Of a stretch of 47,330 nucleotides of DNA, positions 16,629 to 26,588 are shown one piece after another. The stretch's first letter is position 1. Every line of letters starts with the position of its first letter. Origin of the DNA: Balneolaceae bacterium (GTDB lineage: Bacteria; Bacteroidota; Rhodothermia; Balneolales; Balneolaceae); assembly GCA_020832415.1 (NCBI GenBank), contig JAFIES010000002.1, positions 1 through 47,330 of the forward strand. Reading direction: 5' to 3'. Made by a program: the position numbers and the translations under genes. Below the pieces are notes generated by a model, which saw nothing but the letters and a program-made list of their open reading frames with translations, made no database searches and had not been told where the DNA came from.

Positions 16629-17681
16629 ATGACTGATTCTGATACCTCTTTTCAATCCATAAGCTGGAACGACGGACACCTGCGCATTATCGATCAAACG
16701 TTTTTGCCCAAAAGGGAAGTCTACAGTGACCTCACCACGGTTGGGCAGGTTTGGGATGCCATTAAAAAGCTGCGGGTTCGCGGAGCTCCCGCAATTGGTA
16801 TAGCCGGTGCCTATGGGCTCTATCTTGGAATAAAAGATTTTTCCATGAAGAGCTTCGATATGTTCTATTCCGAATCGCAGCGGATTGGTGAGTATTTAAA
16901 CTCTTCCCGACCCACTGCTGTAAATCTCTCGTGGGCCATCAACCGAATTCTGAAAACCATTTATGCCCACAAAGATTCATCCATTGATGAATTGAAGGAG
17001 ATTGTGCTCAACACAGCGATCACCATTCATGAAGAAGATAGGCGCTTGTGTAAAGAAATTGGCTTGAATGGAGCTGAACTGATTCCAAAAAATGCCCGGA
17101 TTCTTACGCATTGCAACACAGGCGGACTTGCTACCGGTGAATTTGGCACCGCGTTTTCCATTATTCTGCATGCACATCAGGCTGGTAAGGTTGATATGGT
17201 ATGGGTTGATGAAACCCGCCCGCTGCTACAGGGTGCACGGCTTACTACCTGGGAACTCCAAAAATCGGGGATTCCGCACACGCTAAATATCGATTCGGCC
17301 GCAGCATTTTTGATGCAACAGGGGAAAGTTGACCTGATTGTAACCGGGGCAGATCGTATCACAAAAAACGGAGATACAGCCAACAAGATTGGAACCTATA
17401 TGCTGGCTGTTTTGGCAAAAGCTCACGACATCCCATTTTATGTAGCCGCTCCCTACTCCACAATTGATATGGAGCTTGGTAGCGGAGATCTCATAGAAAT
17501 TGAGGAACGAGATGATGACGAAGTTACTGCTTTTGCCGGTAAACAAACGGCCCCTAAAAAAACCCACGTATATAATCCCGCATTCGATGTTACGCCCAAC
17601 CATCTTATTACAGCTATCATTACAGAGAAAGGTGTAATCAAACCGAATTACAACGAGAATTTTGAAAAATTATTCAGTTAG
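16629..17681 (+). CDS. mtnA: S-methyl-5-thioribose-1-phosphate isomerase
   Basis: MtnA isomerises methylthioribose-1-phosphate to methylthioribulose-1-phosphate in methionine salvage. The protein has the conserved RGAPAIGIAGAYG loop, the catalytic Cys in THCNTGGLATGEFGTA, and the catalytic Asp in TGADRITKNGD. Length 350 is typical. It stands alone, without other mtn genes nearby, and its 3' end overlaps the convergent ytxJ-like gene by eight bases. Confidence 0.96.
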   Translation: MTDSDTSFQSISWNDGHLRIIDQTFLPKREVYSDLTTVGQVWDAIKKLRVRGAPAIGIAGAYGLYLGIKDFSMKSFDMFYSESQRIGEYLNSSRPTAVNLSWAINRILKTIYAHKDSSIDELKEIVLNTAITIHEEDRRLCKEIGLNGAELIPKNARILTHCNTGGLATGEFGTAFSIILHAHQAGKVDMVWVDETRPLLQGARLTTWELQKSGIPHTLNIDSAAAFLMQQGKVDLIVTGADRITKNGDTANKIGTYMLAVLAKAHDIPFYVAAPYSTIDMELGSGDLIEIEERDDDEVTAFAGKQTAPKKTHVYNPAFDVTPNHLITAIITEKGVIKPNYNENFEKLFS

Positions 17682-18078
17682 AGGCCGGTAACGTTTCAAG
17701 TGCCTTTTCGATGCTGGCATCTGTAATAGAGCCATGCGATGCGTGCCAGATCACATTACCATCATGAATCAAGAAGGCTTGCGGGGATTCATGGCGAATC
17801 CCCGTCTGGCTCTCAATAAAATTGGAGATATCTCTGTTCTGGCGCACCTCCACAAAGTGATATGTAATTGAATCGGGCCGATTTTTCATCACAGTTTCAA
17901 CACTTTTCTTTGAAAAAAAGCAGACTCCGCAGCTATTGCTGTGTTTATAAAGTAAGTGCACGCCAGAGTCCGGTGCGAAAACAAACTGTATATCATCTGG
18001 TTTCTCCGGATAGGTCCAGTTATAATCGCCCGGAACCGGGCCGCTGAACACTCCTCTTAGTCCATTTAAAAAACTCAT
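17674..18078 (-). CDS. YtxJ-family thioredoxin-fold protein (bacillithiol-system redoxin)
   Basis: This 134-residue protein has a thioredoxin-like fold with the redox site SNSCGVCFFSKKS after the first strand (LLYKHS), and the cis-Pro loop HESPQAFLI. The YtxJ (BrxC) family acts with bacillithiol, reducing bacillithiolated or oxidised proteins. Most members have a single Cys at the second position, whereas this one has CxxC. It lies 9 bp after the YciO-like gene and is probably cotranscribed with it. Presence of a bacillithiol pathway in the organism is inferred from this family only. Confidence 0.85.
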   Translation of the reverse strand: MSFLNGLRGVFSGPVPGDYNWTYPEKPDDIQFVFAPDSGVHLLYKHSNSCGVCFFSKKSVETVMKNRPDSITYHFVEVRQNRDISNFIESQTGIRHESPQAFLIHDGNVIWHASHGSITDASIEKALETLPASN

Positions 18079-18087
18079 ATCTTGTAT

Positions 18088-18765
18088 TTATGTTGTTACG
18101 GGTTCATCCAGATCCATCCCCTGCAATGCCAGTGCCTCCATCAAACGCTCCATACCAAGTCCTTCCCTGAGAATTACAGGATTTTCACTCGTTAAATCGA
18201 GAACAGTTGTTTCAAGTGCCTCCAATGGCTCTTGATTATCAATCGTTACATCAACAATATTATCGAAGCGGCTTAAAAACAATTCACGATCTCCATCGCC
18301 TGGATGGCCATGCTCAACTCCGGGAAGTTTGGCCGTAATGGCAATAACCGGCCTGTCGAGCTCTTTCACCATTTCAAGACAAATGGGATAATCGGGCACT
18401 CTGATGCCCACTGTGCGCTTTTTAGGGTGCGTAAGCAATCGCGGTACCTCTCGTGTTGCCGGCAATATAAATGTGTACGGACCCGGAATAAGGCGCTTGA
18501 TCAGCTTAAAATTATCATCCGATAACAAACCAAATGTTGATGCATGCTCAAGGCTATAGCACATAACCGTTAAATGGTCGCGCTTACCAAGCTGCCTGAT
18601 TTGGCGAATACGATCAATCCCTTTCTTATTTTTATAGTCACACACTAGTGCATACTGGCTGTCGGTTGGTACAAGTGCTACCCCGCTGTTTATCAATTCG
18701 TCAGTTAGCTCGAAAATCTTTTTTTTGTGAGGATTGTCAGGATGGATCTTGATTCGGTTTGTCAT
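18088..18765 (-). CDS. YciO-type Sua5/YrdC-domain protein
   Basis: This 225-residue YrdC-fold protein has the ATP/threonylcarbamoyl-adenylate-site features VPTDSQYALVCD, IRQIRQLGKR and PGPYTFIL, then RTVGIRVPD. Details match YciO more than TsaC: RQIRQL followed by LTVMC, and the C-terminal TTVLDLT and ILREG motifs. YrdC/Sua5 proteins make threonylcarbamoyl-AMP for the t6A modification of tRNA. YciO proteins are weaker or different in function, so a true t6A role is not certain. The gene is first in a two-gene unit with the YtxJ-like gene. Confidence 0.88.
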   Translation of the reverse strand: MTNRIKIHPDNPHKKKIFELTDELINSGVALVPTDSQYALVCDYKNKKGIDRIRQIRQLGKRDHLTVMCYSLEHASTFGLLSDDNFKLIKRLIPGPYTFILPATREVPRLLTHPKKRTVGIRVPDYPICLEMVKELDRPVIAITAKLPGVEHGHPGDGDRELFLSRFDNIVDVTIDNQEPLEALETTVLDLTSENPVILREGLGMERLMEALALQGMDLDEPVTT

Positions 18766-18991
18766 AGAAATATATTTTTAAGTTTCTTGTTCCAGTTATT
18801 TTTTACTGTCTTGATTGTGATGTAGTTGTTGTCCTGTTGTTTCAATGTAATCAGCTAAATACCAATATTCATTATATAAGTAAACTAATTTGTGATCCAA
18901 ATTATTCCCGGCAGTATCTGTTATCCAACGAATTAAATAAGCTTTTTGTTTATATATCATAATGCTAACTCTAACCAAATAGAAATCAGTG

Positions 18992-19696
18992 ATGGAAACT
19001 AAAATTAAAGCTTGGTGGCTGGGTCATTCAGCATTTCGCATTGAATCTCAATCCGGTAAAGTAATCTATATCGATCCGTTCTTGTCAGGAAATCCAACAA
19101 CTCCCGATGAATTCAAAAACCCGGACGATGTTGACTATATACTGCTAACCCACGGTCATGAAGACCATGTAGGTGATACGCTCGATATTGCAGAGAAAAC
19201 CGGATGCACTGTGGTTGCACAGGTAGAGCTCTCTCATCTGCTCAAAAAGAACGGATTGAAAGAGGAGCAGCGAATTGAGTTTAACAAGGGTGGTACTGTA
19301 GATTTTGACGATTTTTCTGTAACACTCGTAAATGCTAATCACAGCTCATCTTTTGGCGGCGAGTATGCAGGGGAAGCAGGTGGACTGATTCTCTCTTTTG
19401 AGGATGATATCTGTTTCTACCACATGGGAGACACAAACATATTCTCAGATCTGGAGCTTTACCGCGATCTCTACGTTCCGCATGTGGTAGCAGTGCCCAT
19501 TGGCGACCACTACACAATGGGGCCCGAAGAGGCAGCACTCTGTTGTGAAATGCTCGATCCTGAAGTTGCCATACCTATTCATTACGGAACGTTTCCGGTT
19601 CTTACAGGCACACCGGAAGAGTTCAAAGAATTTACTTCAGAAGTATCGGATGCCGAAGTATTGATACCCAAACCGGGTGAGAAGTTTTTGGGTTGA
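18992..19696 (+). CDS. UPF0173 metal-dependent hydrolase (MBL fold)
   Basis: This 234-residue beta-lactamase-fold hydrolase has the zinc motif THGHEDHVGD near residue 52-61, NANHSSSFGG as a second ligand stretch, and HMGDTN and PIHYGTFP further on. These are the features of the UPF0173 (YtkL-like) family, whose substrate is not established. I chose ATG 18992 rather than the GTG one codon earlier. The upstream 220 bp is AT-rich with no supported gene. A clear terminator follows. Confidence 0.92.
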   Translation: METKIKAWWLGHSAFRIESQSGKVIYIDPFLSGNPTTPDEFKNPDDVDYILLTHGHEDHVGDTLDIAEKTGCTVVAQVELSHLLKKNGLKEEQRIEFNKGGTVDFDDFSVTLVNANHSSSFGGEYAGEAGGLILSFEDDICFYHMGDTNIFSDLELYRDLYVPHVVAVPIGDHYTMGPEEAALCCEMLDPEVAIPIHYGTFPVLTGTPEEFKEFTSEVSDAEVLIPKPGEKFLG

Positions 19697-19725
19697 AATA
19701 AATTTGTTTATTCACAAATATCAGG

Positions 19726-19758
19726 GGCTCACAGGAATTTTTCTTGTGAGCCTTTTTT
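19726..19758 (+). terminator. Rho-independent terminator after the UPF0173 gene
   Basis: GGCTCACA (19726-19733) pairs with TGTGAGCC (19745-19752), followed by six T. It ends the hydrolase transcript just before the convergent DUF420 gene. Confidence 0.9.
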
Positions 19759-19767
19759 ATCTCTGTT

Positions 19768-20349
19768 CTAAGAGACGTACGCATTCAAAATGAAAAAAAT
19801 CACCACACCGGTAATAGATACGTAGAGCCAGATTGGGAAGGTCCACTTTGAAACTTTTCGGTGCGTCTTGAACTTCCCGGCAAAAGCAAAATAGTAGCTG
19901 GTAAGAACAAGTGGCACTACAAATGCTGATAAGATTATGTGCGATATCAAAATAGTGAAATAGACCGGACGAATAGCACCTTCACCCGGAAATGGAGTGT
20001 GCCCCACAAAATTGTGATAGAGCAGGTAGCTGATCAGAAATAAACTTGATGTTACAAAGGCCGTAAGCATCAGCTTCATATGCGTTACAAATTTTCTCTG
20101 CTTGATAGCCCAAAAACCGGCCAGAATTAACACGGTGCTTACGCTGTTCAGAAGCGCATTTAAAGCCGGCAGCTGATTCACCCAGGATGCAGTTTCTTCG
20201 GCTGTTTCCCGAAAGTAGAGCAGATAGATTAAAAACAGAAAGGCTAAAGTGCTAATGATTAAGATCACCGCGAGGGCCTTCTTAACACTTATCTCTTTTA
20301 AAAATTGTACCGTTAACTGTTCATTTAAAGATTGGTCCATTTTATTCAA
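19768..20349 (-). CDS. DUF420 (CtaM-like) integral membrane protein
   Basis: This 193-residue protein has about five transmembrane segments and the conserved His pattern of DUF420: KLMLTAFVTSSLFLISYLLYH, then ILISHIILS, and KTHRKVSKWTFPIWLYVS. CtaM, a DUF420 protein of Staphylococcus aureus, is needed for an active aa3-type oxidase. Its place here, divergent from and immediately upstream of the act-cox operon, supports a role in assembling the caa3 oxidase. The specific step is unknown. Confidence 0.85.
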   Translation of the reverse strand: MNKMDQSLNEQLTVQFLKEISVKKALAVILIISTLAFLFLIYLLYFRETAEETASWVNQLPALNALLNSVSTVLILAGFWAIKQRKFVTHMKLMLTAFVTSSLFLISYLLYHNFVGHTPFPGEGAIRPVYFTILISHIILSAFVVPLVLTSYYFAFAGKFKTHRKVSKWTFPIWLYVSITGVVIFFILNAYVS

Positions 20350-20779
20350 AACTTAATAATTGCTGATTATATGCTCAAAAATAGTGTTTTTTGAAGATTT
20401 AATTTTATCTGATTCGTTCCGTTTTTGCTTTTTTTATGATCAATTCCTCACTAAAAACTACCCTGCTGTACCTGTGCGGAAAGATCTAACCTTCTATCAT
20501 CCAAACCCTTTCATTTACAACTTTTTTCGAATTGTACAACTCTATATGAGCCGGTTTCATTCGAAAAAAATTCCCACCGATTTTCAAGCAATTTTCTAAT
20601 CTGTGCCATATCTTATTTCACAATTCGAAAAAGCCTGACAGGTACGGAGTGCCTGCAATTTAGAATCATTTTAAATATAGTTGTTCGGTGATTTTGTACT
20701 GTTTGAATATGTCTATATTCGGTACCTTTTCAGGCTGATAGCCGCGCAACAGCATATTAATAGGTAAACGATATTATTT
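20350..20779. other. Divergent intergenic region between DUF420 gene and act operon
   Basis: These 430 bases hold no gene that I can support; one short open frame at 20360-20599 is rich in Phe and Ser and has no family features. The region must contain promoters for both DUF420 and the long act-cox operon. The sequence near 20681-20704 (TTG, then a TACTGTTTG stretch) is loosely like a Bacteroidetes-type promoter, but spacing is off, so I do not call it. Confidence 0.6.
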
Positions 20780-21424
20780 ATGGCTCAGATTTTTCCGAAG
20801 TGGACAAATGAAGCACCACGCCGAATTCTTGTTGGTTCCATTATATTGTTAAATGCCATCGTTTTTGCAGTATGGTATTTTGCTTCACCAGAATTTCTCG
20901 ATGTTGGATATGCCCCGGAACAACCCGTTCCTTTCAGCCACCAGGTGCATGTTGGTCAGCTTGGTATGGACTGTCAATATTGCCACACTCAGGTAACTGA
21001 ATCCAGGTATGCTAACATTCCCGCCACCCAAACCTGCATGAACTGCCACAGCCAGATCAAAACAGATAGTGAAGATCTCGCATTGGTACGTGAGAGCTGG
21101 GAAAGCGGAAAGCCTATCGAATGGGTTAAAGTGCACATGCTTCCCGACTATGCCTATTTCAATCACGCTGCACACGTAAATGTAGGCGTTGGCTGTGAAT
21201 CTTGCCACGGACGTGTAGACAGAATGGAAATTGTTTACCAGGCAATGCCTTTAAGTATGGGATGGTGCCTCGATTGTCACCGCGAACCGGAAAAACATGT
21301 ACGTCCGGTCTCCGAAGTAACTACTATGGGATATGTAGCAGAAAATCAGCTTGAATTGGGAAGAGAGCTTGTTGCGAAACACAACATCAACGCTCCCACA
21401 TACTGCCAAAGCTGCCATTTTTAA
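20780..21424 (+). CDS. actA: ActA: pentahaem cytochrome c subunit of Alternative Complex III
   Basis: ActA carries haems c that pass electrons from the Act complex towards cytochrome c or the oxidase. Five CxxCH motifs are present at residues 65-69 (CQYCH), 86-90 (CMNCH), 139-143 (CESCH), 163-167 (CLDCH) and 209-213 (CQSCH, one residue before the C terminus), matching the pentahaem ActA of Rhodothermus. An N-terminal transmembrane anchor (ILVGSIILLNAIVFAVWYF) holds it at the periplasmic face. It is the first gene of the operon and is followed by actB after 61 bp. Confidence 0.96.
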   Translation: MAQIFPKWTNEAPRRILVGSIILLNAIVFAVWYFASPEFLDVGYAPEQPVPFSHQVHVGQLGMDCQYCHTQVTESRYANIPATQTCMNCHSQIKTDSEDLALVRESWESGKPIEWVKVHMLPDYAYFNHAAHVNVGVGCESCHGRVDRMEIVYQAMPLSMGWCLDCHREPEKHVRPVSEVTTMGYVAENQLELGRELVAKHNINAPTYCQSCHF

Positions 21425-21485
21425 TTCTATACCCTGTGCACACGGCTGCACAAACACGATTTTAAAATAAAACAACCTCTAAGAA

Positions 21486-24400
21486 ATGAGTGATCAGTCG
21501 AATCAAACTACTTACTGGAAAAGCTTAAATGAGCTCGCTCAAAATGAAGAGTATAAAAAATATGCTGAGCGCGAATTTCCGGAAAATGCTACAGAACTGA
21601 CCGACCAGGTTTCCCGGAGAAGCTTTCTTCGGGTTATGGGTGCATCTATCGCACTTGCAGGATTTGCATCATGCCGTAAACCGGTACAAAAAATTCTCCC
21701 TTACTCCCGGCAGCCGGAAAACATGGTTCTTGGTGAGCCGCTGTTTTACGCAACAAGCATGCCGTTTCAGGATAGTGTAACCGGGCTTCTTATTACCAAT
21801 AATGAAGGACGCCCTTCAAAAATTGAGGGCAATCCGGACCATCCGGCAAGTGGCGGCCGTACAAATATCTATCACCAGGCAAGTGTTTTAGGGATGTACG
21901 ATCCCGACCGATCACGTTCACCGCGTCACGATGGTGAAAAAGTATCCAAAGAGGAGTTTTACGCATTTGCACAAGAGCACTTTTCCGATAATTCCCGAAG
22001 AGTTCTCTTTATTGATGAAGCCTCTTCATCACCCACCTATCACAGAATTAAACGCGATGTACTGAATACATTTGCTAATGCCGAGTGGGTAACCTACGAA
22101 CCTTTTTCTGAGAACAATGCTATCGAGGGCACACAAATTGCCTTCGGCCAGCGGCTACGAGCTGTAAATCATTTCGATCAGGCAGATGTAGTTGTTGCAT
22201 TGGATGATGATTTCATGAATCCTCAATCCGGTAAAAACAGTGTAGAAAATGCACTTAAGATTACCTCCAGACGAAAAGTAGACTCTGTTGAAGATTCAAT
22301 GTCCCGTGTTTACAGTATTGAGAATGCATTTACCAATACCGGATCGTACGCCGACCACAGGCTGAGATTGAAAACATCACAAATTGCACCATTTACATTT
22401 GCTCTTGCAGCAAAACTTTCAGAGTCAGTAAATGGTCTGGATGCTTTCAGCGGAGTTTCGAACGATTTTTCAAATCACGACTGGATTGAAAAGCTGGCAG
22501 CAGAATTGTTGAATGCTCAGGGCAGCTCAATCCTTACTGCAGGTGCAGAACATTCAGCCGAAACACATGCAGCCGTGGCTGCAATGAATCTGGCACTTGG
22601 CAACAGCGGAAATACCGTTACTTACCACCAGTTGCCATATCGTGAGAACAGAAATGAACATGAAGCATTTCTGAATGCAGTAAACGAATTGAAAGCCGGT
22701 GCTTATGATACAGTTGTACTGGTAGGCGGAAACATTGCTTATAACGCCCCTGCTGATCTCGATTTGGCTCAAGCACTTGGCAATGTGGATACCGCCATTC
22801 ATCTGTCTGACTATTATGATGAAACGTCCAGGGTTTGTAACTGGCACATAAACAGGGCTCACTATCTGGAAGCCTGGGGTGATGGACTCTCATTCACGGG
22901 ACAAAGCTCAATTATTCAGCCACAAATCCTGCCTCTTTTTGATGGATTGAGTGAAATTGAATTCATTAACACAATTCTTACCGGCGAAGTGAGCACAGGT
23001 TATGATCTGGTTCAGGAAACCTGGAGTTCTGAGATCGCCTCTGACTTTAACCGCAGATGGGAAGAAATTCTCCACGAAGGTTTAGATACTGAAACCGGTT
23101 TTGGTACAGAAACTGTATCACTTTCGGGCAACTTTTCATCATCCTTGCAAGATGCGCTCTCTCAGCAAGCCATTGATGGTATAGAAATCGCCATCAAACC
23201 GGATGTGAGACTATTTGACGGTCGTTTTGCAAATATTGGCTGGTTGCAAGAGCTTCCTGAGCCGATGACCAAAATTACCTGGGATAACGTAGCACTTATG
23301 AGTGCTTCAACTGCAGAGAAGATTGGAATTAATCCACGCAGAAGTTTCAGAAACAATGATGTGCCGAAAGTGAGAATTTCTGCCGGCGATTCCACTATTG
23401 AAATTGCCGCCTGGGTTGAACCCGGCCATGCTGACGATTCTATTACACTAACTGTAGGTTACGGACGCGAGAATATTGGTCGTGTAGCCGATGGTGTTGG
23501 TGTGGATACCTATCCGCTGAGAACAACTGAAAACATGTTTGTTCAGGCTGCTTCAGTTGAACCAACAGGTACAACCTACGAAGTTGCATCTGTTCAGGAT
23601 CATCACACACTCGAAGGACGCGATATGATTCGCACAGCTACTCTCGATGAGTACAAGGAAAAGCCTGATTTCGCTACATTTGAAAGCTTCCACGGTTTTG
23701 AAGTGCCCGGCATGAAAGAGGCTGAAGCCCGCGGAACTGCCGATCAGGGCCCGGTATCACTCTTTACTGAACAGTATGGCCCTGAACATCAGCCGCAATG
23801 GGGAATGACCATCGACCTCAACTCCTGTTTCGGTTGTGGAGTATGTACCATTGCCTGCCAGGCTGAGAACAACATTCCGGTAATTGGCAAGCGGGAAGTT
23901 GGCCGCAGAAGAGCGATGCACTGGATCAGAACAGACCGATATTATGAAGGTGATGTTGACAATCCAACGGCATATCATCAGCCGGTACCATGTATGCACT
24001 GCGAACTTGCGCCTTGCGAGCAGGTTTGTCCGGTAGCAGCCACTACACATAGTGAAGATGGCATCAACCAGATGACCTACAACAGATGTATCGGTACTCG
24101 CTACTGTGCCAACAACTGCCCCTTCAAAGTGAGAAGATTCAATTTCTTCAACTATACAAAAGAGTATCTAACCACCGGCGACGATCCCGAGATCATTCAA
24201 ATGGCTATGAATCCGGAAGTTACCGTCAGGTTCCGTGGTGTTATTGAGAAGTGTACGTACTGTGTGCAGAGAGTAAATCGCGGAAAAATCAAAGCGAAAA
24301 TTGCTACCGGTTCCAGAAAACCTGAAGATGGTGCAGTAAAAACAGCTTGCCAGCAGGCCTGCCCGGCAAATGCAATTTCTTTTGGTGATCTAACTGACTC

Positions 24401-24524
24401 GAACAGTGAAGTATCCATCCAAAAGAGAAACGACAGAAATTACGTAATGCTTGAAGAGATGAATGTTCGGCCAAGAACATCGTATCTGGCAAAACTAACT
24501 AATAAAAACCCTGAATTAACATAA
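21486..24524 (+). CDS. actB: ActB: iron-sulphur subunit of Alternative Complex III (molybdopterin-oxidoreductase-like)
   Basis: This 1012-residue protein is the large peripheral subunit. A twin-arginine signal (RRSFLRVMG, Arg44-Arg45) sends it to the periplasm. Residues about 60-740 resemble a molybdopterin oxidoreductase, a domain that in known ActB has no Mo cofactor. Residues about 781-960 are a ferredoxin module with CFGCGVCTIAC, CMHCELAPCEQVCP, CIGTRYCANNCP, CTYCVQR and CQQACP, consistent with three [4Fe-4S] and one [3Fe-4S] cluster as in other ActB proteins. It relays electrons from the quinol sites in ActC and ActF. Confidence 0.96.
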   Translation: MSDQSNQTTYWKSLNELAQNEEYKKYAEREFPENATELTDQVSRRSFLRVMGASIALAGFASCRKPVQKILPYSRQPENMVLGEPLFYATSMPFQDSVTGLLITNNEGRPSKIEGNPDHPASGGRTNIYHQASVLGMYDPDRSRSPRHDGEKVSKEEFYAFAQEHFSDNSRRVLFIDEASSSPTYHRIKRDVLNTFANAEWVTYEPFSENNAIEGTQIAFGQRLRAVNHFDQADVVVALDDDFMNPQSGKNSVENALKITSRRKVDSVEDSMSRVYSIENAFTNTGSYADHRLRLKTSQIAPFTFALAAKLSESVNGLDAFSGVSNDFSNHDWIEKLAAELLNAQGSSILTAGAEHSAETHAAVAAMNLALGNSGNTVTYHQLPYRENRNEHEAFLNAVNELKAGAYDTVVLVGGNIAYNAPADLDLAQALGNVDTAIHLSDYYDETSRVCNWHINRAHYLEAWGDGLSFTGQSSIIQPQILPLFDGLSEIEFINTILTGEVSTGYDLVQETWSSEIASDFNRRWEEILHEGLDTETGFGTETVSLSGNFSSSLQDALSQQAIDGIEIAIKPDVRLFDGRFANIGWLQELPEPMTKITWDNVALMSASTAEKIGINPRRSFRNNDVPKVRISAGDSTIEIAAWVEPGHADDSITLTVGYGRENIGRVADGVGVDTYPLRTTENMFVQAASVEPTGTTYEVASVQDHHTLEGRDMIRTATLDEYKEKPDFATFESFHGFEVPGMKEAEARGTADQGPVSLFTEQYGPEHQPQWGMTIDLNSCFGCGVCTIACQAENNIPVIGKREVGRRRAMHWIRTDRYYEGDVDNPTAYHQPVPCMHCELAPCEQVCPVAATTHSEDGINQMTYNRCIGTRYCANNCPFKVRRFNFFNYTKEYLTTGDDPEIIQMAMNPEVTVRFRGVIEKCTYCVQRVNRGKIKAKIATGSRKPEDGAVKTACQQACPANAISFGDLTDSNSEVSIQKRNDRNYVMLEEMNVRPRTSYLAKLTNKNPELT

Positions 24525-24558
24525 TTCATAAAGGATATATAATCGCAACTGACTGAAC

Positions 24559-25986
24559 ATGAGTAAAACGTACGAATACGTTCCGGAGCCCGCTCTTGTA
24601 AAGGGTAATCACGATTTCAAAGATATCACGGCAATGGTTACCGATATCAATATGAGGCCAACTCCAACGGCCTGGTACATTGCATTCGGTATTTCGAATA
24701 TACTGTTACTTCTTTTGCTGGTTTCCATCGCTTATCTCTTTTGGGAAGGAACAGGAATCTGGGGATTGAATCAGCCTGTTGGATGGGGCTGGGCTATTAT
24801 TAACTTTGTATGGTGGGTAGGTATTGGCCACGCCGGTACCTTGATTTCTGCTATTCTTTTCCTGTTCCGGCAGGGATGGAGAACGGCCATTAACCGTTTT
24901 GCCGAGGCCATGACCATTTTTGCGGTGATGTGTGCAGGTATTTTCCCTGCTATTCACGTTGGTAGAATCTGGGTTATTTACTGGGTATTCCCTATTCCAA
25001 ATTCAATGGCCATGTGGCCCAACTTTAACAGTCCGCTGTTGTGGGACGTATTTGCTGTATCAACCTATTTCACAGTATCATTCCTGTTCTGGTATGTAGG
25101 CTTGATTCCTGATCTTGCTACACTTAGAGACAGAATAAAAAGCAAATTCGGAAAGTTAATCTACGGAACTTTTGCGCTTGGATGGAGAGGCAGTAACCGC
25201 CACTGGTGGAATTACGAAAAATCGTACATGCTTCTTGCAGGCCTTGCCACTCCTCTGGTACTTTCCGTACACACAATTGTATCTTTTGACTTCGCAGTTT
25301 CTCTGATACCCGGCTGGCATACAACAATTTTCCCTCCATACTTCGTGGCAGGTGCTGTTTTCTCCGGCTTTGCCATGGTACTTACCCTCATGATTATCGT
25401 GCGTAAGATCTACAAACTCGAGGATATCATGACGGTGGACCACATCGAGAAGATGAATATCATTATCCTTGTTACCGGCTCTATGGTGGGTTTTGCCTAT
25501 GCCATGGAGTTCTTTATTGCATGGTACGGCGGTGTAGAATATGAGAAAGCGATATTTATCATCCGGGCAACCGGGCCATATGCCTGGGCATACTGGATTA
25601 TGATTGCCTGTAATGTGTTATCTCCACAGTTTTTCTGGTCCAAGAAATTACGAAGACATGTTGCTTTTACCTTTGTTATCTCAATAGTGGTTAATATTGG
25701 TATGTGGTTTGAGAGATTTGTAATTACAGTAACATCACTCTCTACCGACTTTTTACCATCATCATGGGGTTACTACTCCCCCACTTTCTGGGATGTGGTT
25801 ACCTACATTGGTACTTTCGGCCTCTTTTTCACCTTCTTCCTGCTCTTCCTGAGATTTTTACCAATGGTTGCAGTAGCAGAGCTGAAAGGTGTAATGCCGC
25901 AAGCCGATCCGCATAATTATGATAATGACGGCAATTACGTTCCGCCAAAGGTTGAGATACCGGAACCAACACGTAAATCTGTTTAA
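24559..25986 (+). CDS. actC: ActC: NrfD/PsrC-type quinol-binding membrane subunit
   Basis: This integral membrane protein of 475 residues has about ten hydrophobic segments and the NrfD/PsrC-family character ([20 protein letters not shown], then FPAIHVGR). It has conserved His and aromatic residues at the quinol site. ActC binds menaquinol and passes electrons to the Fe-S clusters of ActB, and proton translocation has been proposed for this subunit. It follows actB after 34 bp and precedes actD by 11 bp. Confidence 0.95.
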   Translation: MSKTYEYVPEPALVKGNHDFKDITAMVTDINMRPTPTAWYIAFGISNILLLLLLVSIAYLFWEGTGIWGLNQPVGWGWAIINFVWWVGIGHAGTLISAILFLFRQGWRTAINRFAEAMTIFAVMCAGIFPAIHVGRIWVIYWVFPIPNSMAMWPNFNSPLLWDVFAVSTYFTVSFLFWYVGLIPDLATLRDRIKSKFGKLIYGTFALGWRGSNRHWWNYEKSYMLLAGLATPLVLSVHTIVSFDFAVSLIPGWHTTIFPPYFVAGAVFSGFAMVLTLMIIVRKIYKLEDIMTVDHIEKMNIIILVTGSMVGFAYAMEFFIAWYGGVEYEKAIFIIRATGPYAWAYWIMIACNVLSPQFFWSKKLRRHVAFTFVISIVVNIGMWFERFVITVTSLSTDFLPSSWGYYSPTFWDVVTYIGTFGLFFTFFLLFLRFLPMVAVAELKGVMPQADPHNYDNDGNYVPPKVEIPEPTRKSV

Positions 25987-25997
25987 ACTATTTTCCG

Positions 25998-26549
25998 ATG
26001 AAAAAAGAAACTTCAGATAATAAACTCTACGGTATACTTGCCGAGTTCAGAAATCCAAAAGAACTGATTGATGCTGCAAAGCTGATCAACGATAATGGAT
26101 ATCGAAATTACGACACCTTCAGTCCCTTCCCAATCCACGGGATGGATAAGGCAATGAGCCTGAAGAAATCGAAGCTGGGATGGATTGTAGCCGTACATGG
26201 CCTTGCCGGATTAACCGGTGCATTTGCCATGATCTATTATATGTCGGTTTATGATTATCCATTAAACATCAGTGGTAAAACATTGATGAACATACCGGCC
26301 TGGATACCCGTAGTTTTTGAATTGACTATACTTTTATCAGCTTTTGGGGCTGTATTTGGAATGTTCTTCCTGAACGGCCTCCCTAAATTGAACCATCCGC
26401 TGTTCAATTCAGAAAACTTTAAGAAAGTAACCGACAACGGATTCTTTGTTTGCATTGAAACAGAAGATCCTCAGTTTGATGATGAAAAAGTGCAAAAGCT
26501 TCTCGAAGGAGCAGGTGCAACCAATATTGAAAGGATATTCGATGAGTAA
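25998..26549 (+). CDS. actD: ActD: DUF3341 membrane subunit of Alternative Complex III
   Basis: This 183-residue protein matches ActD. The N-terminal soluble domain begins YGILAEFRNPKELIDAA, the NYDTFSPFPIHGMD motif is typical, and two transmembrane segments follow (about 55-80 and 95-120). The C-terminal domain ends with GATNIERIFDE. ActD carries no cofactor and supports the complex. The gene lies in the standard place between actC and actE. Confidence 0.95.
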   Translation: MKKETSDNKLYGILAEFRNPKELIDAAKLINDNGYRNYDTFSPFPIHGMDKAMSLKKSKLGWIVAVHGLAGLTGAFAMIYYMSVYDYPLNISGKTLMNIPAWIPVVFELTILLSAFGAVFGMFFLNGLPKLNHPLFNSENFKKVTDNGFFVCIETEDPQFDDEKVQKLLEGAGATNIERIFDE

Positions 26550-26588
26550 TTCATCGCCACATTTAATTTCTCAAGATCGATTCAACGT

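Noticed and set aside
18796-18978. Possible 60-residue gene on the minus strand in the gap before the UPF0173 hydrolase
   Set aside because: It has no family features, a Tyr/His-rich composition, AT-rich DNA and no clear ribosome-binding site. It lies in a gap that should hold two promoters.
20360-20599. 79-residue open frame upstream of actA
   Set aside because: Phe/Ser-rich, no recognisable domain, no signal; it sits in the divergent promoter region of DUF420 and the act operon.
20681-20710. Bacteroidetes-type promoter upstream of actA
   Set aside because: The -7-like element has an extra base and the spacing to the upstream TTG does not fit well, so I left it uncalled.
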